64,000 nucleotides of DNA from Paulownia fortunei (Eukaryota > Streptophyta > Magnoliopsida > Lamiales > Paulowniaceae). The position numbers and the translations under genes were made by a program. How positions within the stretch are numbered: the first letter of the stretch is position 1; every line of letters starts with the position of its first letter. Location of the stretch: contig CM033109.1 in the NCBI GenBank assembly GCA_019321725.1, positions 12,121,993 to 12,185,992 of the forward strand. Direction: 5' to 3'. Under the pieces are notes generated by a model. It did not search any database. It saw only the letters and a program-made list of their open reading frames with translations, and was not told the DNA's origin. Shown in pieces: positions 22,811-35,700 of the stretch.

Positions 22811-23462
22811 ATAGAAGGGTCTTCCACTCGCAAGGTCAACTATATTTGTATCTTTTGTGAATCCAATCCAAGAAAAAATGGTAAGTTTATAGGGCAACCA
22901 ATAACCTTGGTAGAATTTTAGTAGAAAGAAAATTTATTTAATGTATAGGGTAGGCAGTCTGGGGTTAATGGGAGTATTGCTACTTCTGCTCATGTAGGAG
23001 GAGTCAAACTTTTAGGAGTTATTCCAAAACCTTTAAGAGTACAGAATATCACATGTATGACCATTGGAGATTAGCTAAAAGTGTCATATATTCAGGATAG
23101 AATGCCTAATATGTTAAATAATGTGGATGCATTCATCACCCTACTTGGTTGTTTTGATACACTAGAGGAGTTATTCCAAGTTATCTCTTAGGTATAACTC
23201 AACATTCACCAAAAACCTATAGGTACTCTTAATGTTAATGGTTTCTATGATGGTTTGCTATCCTTTGCAGATCATGTTGTGGAAAAAGATTTTATTTCAT
23301 CATCTGCGAGACGAATCCTCATTTTTGCTCCAATACCTAACCAATTGATTGATAAACTTCTACTATATGTTCCAGAACCTGATCTAACCTTGGTTTGTGT
23401 GGATTAGTCTAACAAGTATAGTGGTCAAAAAATGCAAAATGAATTTAACTCTTAGTGTATGA
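22811..23462 (+). pseudogene. LOG-like gene fragment captured by a gypsy element
   Basis: The frame from 22811 reads like a LONELY GUY protein (cytokinin riboside 5'-monophosphate phosphoribohydrolase, which releases active cytokinin base from the nucleotide). Visible blocks in order are VNYICIFCESNP (N-terminal strand; family form is C-V-F-C-G-S), VGSLGLMG near 22953 in a shifted frame, GVKLLGVIPKPL, VSYIQDRM, TLEELFQVIS, HQKPIGTLNVNGFYDGLLSF, and SSSARRILIFAPIPNQLIDK. The family signature PGGxGTxxE is decayed to LGCFDTLEE. About 215 codons span the whole family length with no introns, whereas plant LOG genes have several, so the source looks like spliced RNA. The start codon is ATA, stops replace Glu, Trp and Gln codons, and there is at least one frameshift, so it makes no enzyme. 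It lies between pol and 3' LTR of the gypsy, same strand. Confidence 0.85.
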
Positions 23463-24793
23463 AATTTATCCTTAATGGTTTCAAATAATAGTGTGTGTTT
23501 TATATTATTTCAACTTTATTTTTTCAATAAGCCACATTTCAAATAATATCTTTTAAACTCTACTTTCCTATCTATTTTTGACATTGGGGACAAGGACTTG
23601 ATTAGGTTGGGGGAGGGGATAGTTGATATCATGTCTTGTGTGTTCAATATATATTTTTTAGTTTTTTTTCTTAAAAAAAATTCAAGCTTTTGGGTCTATT
23701 AAAACCATGAGAATGGTGGCTAGAGTAAAGGGTAATCTTTTGACACTATTTAGATGCACCCTCAATTTTTTTTGCATAACATGGCATGTTTGTGAAGTTT
23801 TAAATGGAAATTTTGTGAATTGTCAAAATATAATTGCAATCCTCTTTTCGTTAGAGTCCAAGAGTACTACCTTGAAAAAAAAATTAGTCTTGTGCTCATC
23901 CTAAGCCTTGTGGAAAGATTGGTTGCTATACATATAACTGAAAATTTTGACCATGTTAAAGTGTTTAGTTTTTAATATTCACACATCTTTTGTGAATAAG
24001 TGGAGAGATTGAGAAAACAAGTATTCTAAACTTTAATTGATCATTCAAATTAGTTTCGTTGCAATTTAAAATGCTTAATTTTTGTCTATCTTGCATGTGG
24101 AGAAATCAATTGGGTAAAACTATGTAGTTATCTATTTCTATTGAAATATTTCGCTTTGTAGCTAGTGATGTGAGTATAATTGTAAATCCTTCTTTTGATG
24201 TTTTATTATCATACGCATCATGTTGCAAAAAAACAAATAAAAAATAAAATAAAATAATAAAATATAAAAACAAAAAAAGAACAAAAAAAATCACCATTTT
24301 ATTTTCAGGTTAACCAATGAAATTTCAATACATATTTTAGTAAGACAGACTAAGTATTTTTAATTTTGTGACTACCAATCTTACACTCAATTTTTGTTTG
24401 AATGCTTGTCCTAAATCATTTAAGTGCCATTTCCCTGAGTGTTTTTAACTATTTTCAAACTCTATGAGTGAACACCTTACCAATTTATATGACAAACACT
24501 TACCCATGAGGATATGAGTTGAGGCTTTTTCATAATTGATTTTAAAGTTATATTTATTTTGGTCTGTGGAATAAAAGGTTGGCTTAGTGCACATATGAAC
24601 AACATCCTTTGGAAATTCCAAAAAAAAAAACACTTGATAGCATCTATGATCTCTGACAAATGATTGTTTATGATTGTTAGACTATTTTATAGGTTTCATT
24701 TAAATTCTAATCATTATGCCATATTCATTTTTATTTGTATTACATTTCATTATGCTATAATTACTAAGAACTAGTTAAGCTGGGTGGGGAGTG
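23463..24793 (+). repeat. 3' non-coding region of the gypsy element, with polypurine tract
   Basis: It parallels 45070-46790 of the second element, starting with the shared phrase gacattggggacaa (about 23580) and gttgggggaggggatagttgat. T-rich and A-rich runs fill the rest. GGGTGGGGAG at 24782-24791, just before the LTR start, is the likely polypurine tract. Short ORFs here are not credible. Confidence 0.65.
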
Positions 24794-26574
24794 TGATGAA
24801 CATGTAAAAGTGTACAATTAATTAGAATTTAAATAATTTTTTTTACTTTAAAATTATCATTAGAACTCCGAATTGAAGCATTTTTTTGTTTTAGGAATAA
24901 AATGGGAAATCAACCTAAAAAAATAGATTAAAAAGTTTTAACTTCTTTTGTGCAGGTTTCAGAGAAATTGGCATAACTTTTAATTCTAAAATGGTTTTGG
25001 GTTAATTCTTGAGACGATGCATTGATAAGTCATTCATCTATAAGTTTGTGCACACTTTAGATCTCATACTAAATATATAAGGATAAAAAAAATTGGATTA
25101 CGAGTGGTTGTAAAAAGGGATCACTAAAAATTCAGATCAGAATTAAGATCAGTTTTGACCTATTTTACCAATTAGGCCATATCTCTTAAACTAGAATTTC
25201 TTTTAGGAAAATTGGGATCAAAATTAAGAGCTCAATCCTGACCTATTTTACCAAATAGGCCATATCTCTTAAACTAGAATTTTTTTTCGATGAAATTTAG
25301 ATATGTTATACAAAAGAGGTAGATAAACAATTTTGTGGAATATATGATGGTGAGAAAATTTAGATATGTTATATACAAGAGGTAGATAAACAATTTTGTG
25401 GAATACAAGATGGTGAGTAAATATGTCAAAATGGTTAATAAATCTGTTGTAATGTGCTGCTGATGTTGAAGGATGGCTCTTGAATATGATCCTGTAATTT
25501 GACCATATCTCCCTCATCTGACAGCCAAATTTGACAAATGATATATGCAAAATATCAGCACAGAAAGATATGCAACCCTTATTCTTTACTCATCATCAAA
25601 ATCTAGCTGTATCCAGTCTTCAAATTCAATTTAATCGAGTAGGTGAAAATTTAGAGGATTTGGTGTAATAACTTACCAACTCTTGACAACTAGCTTACCA
25701 CTTAATTATTTAACTACTCCATTATATGTTTGACCTCTAGCATACTTCAAGCACTATAAATAGACCATGTATTAAGCTTGTAAGAGTTAGGGGGTAGAAG
25801 GGTAGAGGGATTCTTTAGGCTAAGTTTTCTAATAGTAATATAAGTTCCGTAGTAGTAATAAAAATGTATTCTCTAGTTTCTTTTCTATTTTTAGACTTTT
25901 CTACTTTCATTATATCTTTCTAAATTTCATTTTGTTGAGCAAAAAGGTGAACCTCTTAATGGAGGAAGATGAATGGTTATAAAGGTAGAAAATATTTAAC
26001 TGTGTTATATTATTGTTTTAATTTTTGATCTTTATCCTACTTATTTTTTGGTGATTCTTGATTTATGTATCACTAATGACACAACAAATACTTGAGTTTA
26101 TTTAACTAGACGTTTAGTTTTACTACACCAACCGTTAATGTGAAACCTTGACTTGCTGCAGACAAAGGTGTGCATACTTTATCCCACAAACAAATATTCG
26201 CGTTAAGAGATAATTTGCAAATAGTAAGATAGTATCATTATTTCCTTATTACATACACTATTTGATAACATATTCTCATTGGAACCTTCATTATGTATGG
26301 ATTCTAATAATGACAATTAAAAGAGGTAAAAAGAATAAACAATCATTATTCTATCCAAAATTGAAGAGCGGACCCTAATCCTTAATACTTTTATTACTTT
26401 GATATTTTAGTTATATCATATATTATATTTTTCTAAACCACAAAAAGACCATCTTTTTTTTAGAAATATAATTCTAAAATCTTCAAATAATTGCCCTGCG
26501 AATTGACAATGGACTGACGAGAAATTTATTACTTGGCACAACTTGCACTTGGGTTTAACCTTAAAGTTGTAGCG
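24794..26574 (+). repeat. 3' LTR of the Athila-like element
   Basis: It starts TGATGAACATG after a polypurine tract. From about 25130 to the end it runs parallel to the LTRs at 39713-41252 and 46793-48391, while the first 330 bases differ (a different U3). A TATA box (tataaatag, 25755-25763) precedes the attaagcttgtaagag phrase shared by all three. Two tandem duplications make it longer than its relatives: units of about 83 bp at 25133-25298 and of about 62 bp at 25293-25416. Confidence 0.75.
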
Positions 26575-27590
26575 AATGAAGAATTTTTATTGAGCACGTT
26601 ATGTCAAAATATTGTGAATTGTGTGCTCCTTAGTATTGGATTTTACTTCCAATGAGTTGTATTGGTCATTTTGTGATGTTCTAGAACTTACTTGATTTCT
26701 TTTTGAGGTGAAATCTTAGATAACTAGCAAATTTGGAAATGATTTAGGCCATCTTTGATCCGTTTGTACCTTTCAAACCTACCATGATCACATCTTTATT
26801 CACGAGTTACCGCTTTGAACCTTTTTCAAATAATGGCATGTGTAATGCCTATGAATGACCACTATTCAACTTTGGTTCCTGAAGCTCTCTACACCTACCC
26901 TTTACAGCCCAAAAAACTAATGATTATCCCTAAGAGAGCTTAAGGTGTGATGTTTTGTGCACAATCTTATCAAGGGATCATATGGAAATAATGAGGGCAT
27001 GAATGAAGGCATTTAGGGGTATGAGCAAGGAAAATATGCAAGAAAACCATCACAACTCATGTTGATGAAAAGAAACAAGTTTGGGGGTTGGGAAAGCAAA
27101 AAAATGAGAAATGAAGCCTTGAGATTCATGAAAAGATTTAATCGAAAAAAGTGCTGAAATGGAAAAGAAAAAGAAAATATGAATCCCAAGGGAAAGAGGA
27201 GGAGAACTGGGGAAGAATGAAATAAATGAGGAGAGTGTGATATATATGCAAGATCTTAGGCTCTTTCACTTTGTTAATTCTCTACCCTTTCTTTGTAAGC
27301 CAATACCTAGGCCTTATGTTACAAGCTTATTGAAGTCCCTTTGATCTAAGTTGGCTAGTGTCTACATTAGTGGAGAAATTGTATGAAAAACAACCTTATG
27401 GAACACCTAGAATCTCATTGCTTTGATCATAAGACTCATTGGTTGTGAAATTCATACAAAAAATGCATGCATGAAAATTCAGGTTGACACTTTACACACA
27501 CCCACATTTTGAATTCATGACTAGATTAAAGAAGCTCAAGTTTTGTAGTATCATTTGACTAGCTTTATGACTGTTAATCAAAAGACATAT
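26575..27590 (+). repeat. Athila-like 3' non-coding debris
   Basis: Phrases such as ggccatctttgatccgtttg, cccaaaaaactaatg and acaagtttgggggttggg (about 27074) follow the order seen at 11810-12160. It ends where minus-strand copia leader DNA begins. Confidence 0.45.
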
Positions 27591-28031
27591 GAATTATTGG
27601 TATAAAACTAACTTATCAGTGACTCTTACTCGTGTCATCTATCCATGTGCACATGTCAGATGCCCAATAACCATCGTTGCACTTGCAAGTGCCCCTCCAC
27701 CGTCGCATCCAACATTTGCATACCCCATTCACACGGTGACTGCACATTATGCTCAGGTTGGTGCTCCACCAATAGGCAACACATAGAGAAGAAAGCTTGT
27801 ACGCATACTCAACCGACAGTGCTCCTACCCTTAGCTAAACGGCGACTGCTGTGATCCAATGGTTGTCTACACTTTGGTGGCAGTAGTTTTGCATTGTATT
27901 CTTCTTATCCAAAATTTAACAGTTAAATCAAAAATGCAAAAATTAAACAAGTCCCAATCAGAAATCACAACTAAAAAAAATTAATGTTTAAGTCCTAAAA
28001 GCAAAAATCGAAAGATAATTGAAAATGTGTA
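27591..28031 (-). repeat. Leader of a minus-strand copia (family A), with GC-rich island
   Basis: It lies directly 3' (on the minus strand) of a clear primer-binding site. The island at 27640-27860 is GC-richer than its surroundings and gives open frames in several phases, which I regard as composition effects. No gag found; the element is truncated near 27590. Confidence 0.55.
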
Positions 28032-28050
28032 AATCATGGCTCTGATACCA
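28032..28050 (-). other. Copia primer-binding site, tRNA-iMet type
   Basis: The minus strand reads TGGTATCAGAGCCATG, a full match to the plant initiator-tRNA-Met complementary site, six bases from the CCTGACA end of the LTR. Confidence 0.85.
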
Positions 28051-28056
28051 TTGATG

Positions 28057-28189
28057 TGTCAGGTAACCATGAAGTATGCACAATGAAAATTTAAAATTTA
28101 ATTTAAAACGTGCCATATCAAATATGACATCACCCCTGGTTAGATGTGATTATCAATTTCGCATTTATCAATTGCCTAAACTAAACAGT
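28057..28189 (-). repeat. Copia family A LTR end, cut by the CACTA element
   Basis: The plus strand starts TGTCAGG, as at 50217, followed by a gaagtatgcacaatg phrase akin to the Y-element LTR. It stops where the CACTA end begins at 28190. The continuation beyond the CACTA element was not found. Confidence 0.6.
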
Positions 28190-28720
28190 CACTACAAGAA
28201 ATTTGTATTTTAGTGATGAAATTTTTCATTGCTAACAAATACATTTTCGTCACTAATATGTCTTAGCGACGATAAACTCGCATCGCTAAAGTTGTTGTGG
28301 TAAGACCGTCAGAAATAATTTTGGGAAGGAAAATTCGGCAAACGTCACAAAGTTTAGCGATGAAATAATTTATCTCTATAATAAAAAAATTCATCGCTAA
28401 ATAATTATTTAGCGATGCAATCCATAAGGAATTTCAGTGCTAAATAATTATTTAGCGACACAATCCATAAGGAATTTTGTCGCTAAGATATTTAAAAAAT
28501 TAAATATTAAATAGATAATATAATATTTAGTGACGAAATTTAAGGTGTCGTCGCTAAGTTTAGCGACGAATAAACAACTTCGTCGCTATATTAATAACAT
28601 TTTTCAAAAAAAATATAAAAAAATATTATCGACAAATTTTTAATTTCATCGCTAAGTTAATAAAATATTTAAAAAATAAAAAATCTTAGCGACGAATTCT
28701 GAAAATTTATTGCTAATATT
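28190..28720. repeat. CACTA subterminal repeats
   Basis: About fifteen copies of a TTAGCGACGAA-like word in both orientations (for example 28263, 28345, 28390, 28545, 28560), often paired as short hairpins. In this class such repeats bind the element's own DNA-binding protein. One 44-bp unit is directly duplicated at 28397-28484. Confidence 0.85.
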
Positions 28721-29035
28721 ACTTTTTTTTTAAAAATAATTTTTTTATTTCGATCATTTTACCATGTTTTAAACAACAAATCTAAACTATACCATGTTTA
28801 AATAACAAATCCACAACTTGTTTATCACAACCATTCACAAATATTCAACAACCCCTCATAACATATCCAACAACCATTCACAAGACATTTATCAAAACAA
28901 CACTATATATTAAACATAATTGTATATATCAAAACAACAGCAACGACTAATATGAATAACATTGACATAACAATTAATCCATTAAAAAAAGTATGAATAA
29001 CTGCACAAAATTTAAACATTTACACAAAACTAAGT
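28721..29035. other. CACTA non-coding DNA
   Basis: AT-rich spacer between subterminal repeats and the first gene; nothing else seen. Confidence 0.5.
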
Positions 29036-30650
29036 TTGAGGCGGTGGAGGCCGGGGTAGAGCTGAGGAGGATGGTTGCTGCTGGGTTATCGACTGTATCA
29101 CTTGCGATGCACCGGGAGACACCTTATCAAGAAACTGCAGAATCATGGCTTGTTGTGACTCCATGAGATGCGGTCTGTCTTTATAAACCAGTAGCTCAGT
29201 CCTAGTATCTGCTAGCTCAGTTCTTGTGTCTGCTAGCTTCTCTTGTATTATATAAAGCTAATCTTTAAGCATTGTATTGATCGGCCTGGATGATGTAGCA
29301 TCAGAAATAGTCAACCTGAAAGGCTTGGGCCCATTTCCAAGCCCACACACGTACCCCGAACATGTACCGAGGACCTAGTCACACACACTTTCTACAATTT
29401 GTATATCGTCTAAGGCATGAGCATCATCCCTAGTATCTGTGTGAGCCTGTGACTCTCGGCATTCCTCTCGAAGTCGCACCATCTCATCCTAAAATTAATA
29501 AATATGTCAACATATTTATTTTCAAATAAATTGAAAAGTAATAATTGAATGAATTAATTACTTACATATACACTTTGAGCTCTATCTCCTACCCAACCCT
29601 TCATAGTGTAGTAGTGAATTTAATTAAAAATGGTAATCCGATCTTTTCTGCTAGTTCTATCAGTCTAGAAATAACATATGTCATATGTTACTTATTGAAT
29701 AAAGTAATTATTTAAATGAAACTTAAGATTTTATATACTTACACCATTTAACTGTACTGCACAAAGGACTTTAAACCTCCACAATGATTATATGGTAATT
29801 TTGCTCGATTTGATGAGTTCATCACTGATTGTTTCTGTAAAAAACAATTAACGTAATAAACATCATAAGATTAAATTAATAAATATAAGATTTTATTAAA
29901 TAAATTAGCTAAAACGTATTATTAAATTTACCTTAAACTCCTCTGACTCGAATAATGTACATATATACTCCCAATCTGCCTGTGTCTCATAGAAATTATG
30001 AGACATATGTTTTAGCCACTCCTCCCAAGGTAGGTTTGTGAGACTTTTGTCGTGTTTGTGCATCTTCTGGCAATTATCTTTGTATCGAGCACTCATCAGC
30101 CTGTCAGTCTTTTTCTTAACTAACTCTGGTCCTATGCCAAAGTCTACAGTAAACATAGCTTACAACAAAAAAATATATTAACATTTAATATATCAAAGAG
30201 AAAGTAAACCAACTAAGATAGTTAATTATACTAACCAATAACCGATCATATATGGGCCTCTTCCTCCTCTGTAATGTGCCTCCAATCAACAACTTATAAT
30301 GGTGCAAACTTCTTCACTACTACATTGAGTTCCGTCATAAAGGAGGATCCATGCTGCCCTATAGGACGACCATCAAATTTGCGAAATGTGACTGGTATTC
30401 TTCCTATCTTCTCTATATAACATCTAAGTTTGTCACCATGTGTGGCTTATATCTCGATATTGCCTCTGTGTAGAAGTTGCAATAGTAAAAAAATATTTTA
30501 CATTATTGCTCAACATAATTATTAAATAATGATAATATAAAACAAGTTAGAAAAAAAAACAAACCATCGAATATACCCTCATCCATCAGAATATCAGTAG
30601 TAGCTCGATCAATAATAGGTTGATCTTCAATCCATTTAGGAGGCATACCT
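29036..30650 (-). pseudogene. TnpA-like (Transposase_24 family) CACTA gene
   Basis: Read on the minus strand, exon-like blocks appear in order. The first (about 30650-30565) has MPPKWIEDQPIID and MDEGIFDG. The next (about 30460-30240) has IPVTFRKFDGRPIGQHGSS and VVVKKFAPL. The open block at 30156-29905 has LMSARYKDNCQKMHKH and ADWEYICTLFESEEF. The last (about 29480-29036) has VRLREECRE, the repeat DTRTELADTRTELL (likely coiled coil), ASQVIQSITQQQ and a proline-rich end. This order matches the En/Spm plant transposase family. Blocks are separated by AT-rich intron-like DNA, and some stops are present. The protein would be the DNA-binding partner of the transposase. Confidence 0.65.
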
Positions 30651-30747
30651 ATAAAAAACAAACATGTGGTAAGATAGATAATATAAAAAAATTATTTATG
30701 AATTTTACTAACAAATTAGGAATAATATTAATCTATTTAAAAATCTT

Positions 30748-32700
30748 ACTATAAGACTCGTGCATAAGATGCATGCTCGTAAGACAAGAATATCCCATTC
30801 CATGGACATCAGCGTAGAGACACAAGTGTATGTATGCAGTTGCTTGTTAGAGACCAAGTACACTGAATTGACCTGCTTGAAATTCTTAGTTGGAAATCCC
30901 AAATGTCGAATTAAGAATTTCTATGTTACAATAGTGCAGGACTAGCCCTTTGACTTAAGGTAATATGGTAACCTTATATGTGTAATGCCTACTTAGATGT
31001 ATCCTCTGATTGCCTAACAATTATAAAGGGATTATGTTGGGTATTGTATTTATACGTATGAAGGTTAATGAGTGGCCAATAAAGGATCCATCACTTATCG
31101 GGTAGAACAAGTGAATCTCCTATGTTTTCATAGTTCCTGACTCAGAAGACCTTAACCAAGGTAGAGTGAATATCAGAAAAGGGTTTCTGATGATTCATTA
31201 AGAGTCACTGCAACTTGAAATAAAATCATAGATATTGAGTCGATTAGGGTTTCGACTATTATTTATACCCTAAACTTAATCGAGAGATTAGTTGACAAAA
31301 GAACCTTACGTGCATGGTACTCATAATTGGAATAGGATAGGATCACTTGTAATTTCACCTAAGACTAGTTTGCCGTAATTACTCGCTAGATGTTTTCACA
31401 AATAGTGCGGTTCTAGGAATTAAGAAGTTAATTCCTAGTAGATTAATTAATTGGATTAATTAATCAGATTAATTGTTATTCATAAGTTGCAAATGTTGCA
31501 AGCCCACTACTAGTTTAGAAGTGAACCTAAAGGGTCACACACAATTTGGAATGAACATCTCTAGTTTATAAATCATCCAAGGGGTTGGATATAATTAATT
31601 AATTGAATTAATTTATTAAAGGATTAAATTAATTCAAAGAGTTGAATTAATTATTCAATTAAATAGTAGGACTATTTAATTGGACCTAATGAGATTATGA
31701 ATCCAATTGGAGTGAATAAATTAATTGATTGGATCAATTAATTTAGAATTGAACTAATTTAATTAATTGGATTAATTAAATGGACTTGGAGAAGTCTAAA
31801 CCCAAGTTTAATCAGACTTGTTGGAAGCCCACTTGAAAATAAGAGAAATTAAATAAGTGAATAAGATTTACTTATTTGAATAATATATGCTATTATACAT
31901 ATGAATTTAAGGGATAAATTCGTAGCTTGGAAGACAAGACAAAAGGAGAAAATGTTGCCCTAATTTTGCAAGAAAAATTTGTCAATAATGAAAAAAAAGG
32001 AAAGATTTTATTTTGTGCATGTGTTGTTAGTTTGTTAAGGAAAGTGAGACTTTTCCATACAAACTAATTATCATGTGAGGATGAAATTAGGGTTGCCCTA
32101 ATTTTTGTTGCCTCCTTATACATATGATATATTGAAGATAATTTTTTTTCTATCCAACACTCTTGTAATTTTCGGCCATATAAATAATTAGAAGAAAAAT
32201 CATTTTCTTCATTTTGTCTTCCTTTTCTCTTCTGTTGTATTGCTCAAGTGTATATTTTAATTATTCTTCTTTTACAAGTTAAATTAAGAATGACTGAATA
32301 AACTTTAATCTTTAATTCACAAGTTGGATTGAAAGGTTAAAAGTTCACTCCACACTAGGCTAGAAAAGAAAATAGTAGAAACTAGCAATTTTATTATTTT
32401 CGGTGTTCTTGTCCAAGGTGTGGACTTTCTTTGGAGGGAGGACGCATGGACTCCTTTGAGGCATATTTGCAACCATCCAGCAATTGATTGACCCATTCCT
32501 TGCATTATTAACAAAGTAGTCAAGAAGGTATCAATATTCACACTATTTAATTATACTATTTAATTAAATACTATTTATATATTGCTGATCGTTTAATCAT
32601 TTTTGGTTACCTTAGGTAGTGCATTAATTGTTAATGTATGTTTTTATTAATTTTTTTTAATTTTCGCTACGTTTACCTTGTGGTCATAGCTAACCCAACA
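30748..32700 (+). repeat. Copia family A LTR (solo or truncated) inside the CACTA element
   Basis: It closely parallels 4125-5334 plus 8242-8949. It ends AACCCAACA at 32700. A TGTTAGAGACC site at 30845 may be the true LTR start, with 30748-30844 being adjacent copia sequence; otherwise the start is near 30748. A TATA-like box (tataaataatt) lies near 32176. No matching 5-bp target duplication was seen, so a clean solo LTR is not proven. It lies between the two CACTA genes and cuts the 3' end of tnp2. Confidence 0.75.
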
Positions 32701-35700
32701 ATATCATCCAAGTAATAAACTCGCCTTGCCTGAGTTGTCAAAATAATGGATCATCCTCATAGCATGTATTAGATGTGTCAATACATGTTAGACCGAACTC
32801 TTGCACAACTGATTGCTTTTTGGGGTTACACTAGAACCAATCACACCAGAATAAATGTATCTTATATCCAAATGTGTAAAAAATTAAAACAACATCCTTC
32901 AAAACTCTAAAAAAATCTAAGTTATTGCCGTCGTCGAATGATGGTACACTAACCTCACTATTTTGGGTATTCCAACGAGTATGTATGGTATCAAATACCA
33001 TTAATAATACAAGCATCATATAGTCAAACTTTAACATCAGGTCCTAATGCTAGAGAGTATAGTTCATCTGTGGCCTCCGGATTTTTTTGATTTCTTAGCC
33101 TAATCATTTTTCCCTAAACCAGTATGGAAATTTCACCTCGTAACAATGTAGAATTAGTTTGAAGTATTTCTTGATGAAAGAATTTGCAAATGTTCACTGC
33201 ACATAAATATATATAACTATTACGAACTCCTGTGTCAAAATTACGAACAAAAAATAGAATAGAATTTGAAATGTTACTTTCTATATCGATCAACATCCTT
33301 GCAATTATTAAGAACCTACCAATGTGTTTTTTTACATAAAACAAGAGGTAATTTATGATTTCGTTGATTGCCCATCACTTTTACTTGTTGATTGAAAACA
33401 TTTATGATAAATAAAATGGGTTAACTAACATCTTTGTTATGTTCTGGTCTAGTAAATCTTGATTCAATTTGACTCATATACAAAGATGAGAAAGTCAATG
33501 CTTCATTCACAACATATCCCTCTGTAATAGACCCCTCTGGTCTTGCCATATTGCGAACATACTTCTTGAGTGTTCTCAAATACCTTTCAAATAGGTACAT
33601 CCATCGTGATGAAACAGGTCCAAGTAATATGGCGTCGCGGGGTAAATGAATTGCCAAGTGAACCATAATATCAAAAAAATATGGATGAAATATTTGTTCC
33701 ATCTTGTACAAAATGAATACTATGTCCTCCTCCATTTTTCTCAAGTCTGCAACATGTAAAGTTCTTGAAGAGAGTTTTTTGAAGAAGTCACATAGCTCAA
33801 CAATTCTGTCACACATATCCTTTGGCAAAAACTTTATTATGGCGATTGGAAGTCATCTTTACAAAAGGACATGATAGTCATGTGTCTTTAAGCTATATAA
33901 CTTTCCATCATTCACATTCACATTCCTTGAGATATTTGCGGCATAACCATCTAGGAACTTTAAAGATTTTAAAATTCGACAAAATTCACGCCTTTCTTCC
34001 AAAGTGAATGTGTAACTTGCATGTGGCTTACTGACTCTGTCCTCAATCTTCTTTAGATGAAATTCACTCCTTATACCCATATCTTGCATGTCTAATCGAG
34101 CTTTGACCATGTCCTTCAACTTCCCATCTATACTCAACAATGTGCCAACCAGAGCATCACAAATGTTCTTTTCAATGTGCATAACATCCAGATTATGTCT
34201 CAACTTCAAGTCTAACCAATACTCTAACTCAAAGAAAATTGACTTCTTAACCCAATTCGTATCACCAACTGACCATCTTCTTTTGCCAGTTATCACAGGA
34301 TCTTTACCAAAGGTAACTTCAGGCAGCGCATCTAACTGAGTTAAAATCTCGCTACCATTAAAGGTTCGTGGTGGACCTTCACTTTCAAACTTTCTATTGA
34401 AGCTCTTATTTTTTTACCACGAGTGTTTATCATGTATGAACCAACGATGGCCTGTGTAACATATTTTACTGCACAATCTTTGACTAACAGTATCTTCAAG
34501 ACATGCACGATATACATTATAACCCTTAGTGCTCTACCCAAACACTATCCCATATGCTGGGAAGTCATGAATTGTCCACATAAATAGTATGTAATCGAAA
34601 TATTCATTTAGTAGTGGCATCTTATTCTTCTATCCCCTCACTCCATAACTATTTCAATTCATTGATTAAAGGATGCAAGTATACATCTATCTCTTTTTCA
34701 AGTACCTTAAGCCCAGGAATTAAAAGAGATATAATCATGTACAACAGTTTCATCATTTTCCATGGGGAAAAATTGTACAGCACAAGTAAAATTGGACACA
34801 TACTATAAGCATTTGACATGTTTCCAAATGGATTAAAACTATCAGTTGTCAATCCCAAACGAACATTTCTAGGATCATCTGCAAATATTTCATGCAATTT
34901 GTCAAACTCTTTTCACACTTCAGCATCAATTGGGTGTCTCAATACCCTATCTATTTCAACCCTTTTTTTCCTTATGCCATCTCATATCCCTTTCTATATG
35001 TTTCGAGAAAAACAACTGCTTCACTCTTAGCTTCAAAGGAAAATATTAAAGGATTTTTTTAGGGATCTTTTTCTTGTTCGCCTCATCATACTTAAATCGA
35101 GGCTCCTTACATGTCAAACATGTATCTTTGCCCTCGTGTTCATCCCAAAATAAAATACAATCATTTCTACAAGCATGCATACATTCATATCCCAACTCTA
35201 ACTCTCTTAACATTTTCTGAGCTTCGTATTGAGAGCTTGGAATTGTATTCAATTTCGAAAATGCTTCTCACAACAATTGTAGCAACATATTAAATAACTT
35301 GTTGTACCAACTATTCAACACCTTCACATGCATTAATTTCACTAAGAAATTAAATGCAGAAAAATATAACTCTCGTTGTGCTTCTTCAAACATTGATATA
35401 TAACTTTCTCCCAACTCCTCTGCAAGTGTGTTCTCATTATTATCCTCCCGTTGAACCCCACTACTACCAACAACTTCAGCATCCCTTAAGTAATTTAACA
35501 TAACAAAGAAAGTATCATCTTCTTCGTCCACACTCACATGCTCAACTTCATTTACTGGATCTGTATCAACACTTGGTGCAGTAACTTCCTCATGAAAAGT
35601 CCACACTTTGTAGAACTTAGAAATCTCCCATCTATAAAGGTATCCTTAAACGTAATCCAAATTAAATTGATATAAATTTCCACACCTTCGACAAGGACAA

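Noticed and set aside
22811..23462. Functional LOG gene
   Set aside because: The start codon is ATA, at least five in-frame stops and a frameshift occur, and the PGGxGTxxE signature is lost.
27589..27854. Two overlapping frames rich in Cys/Pro/His
   Set aside because: Sit in the GC-rich copia leader island antisense to the element; judged composition effects.
33822..35293. Several plus-strand frames of 60-83 codons
   Set aside because: Antisense shadows of the Tnp2 transposase.
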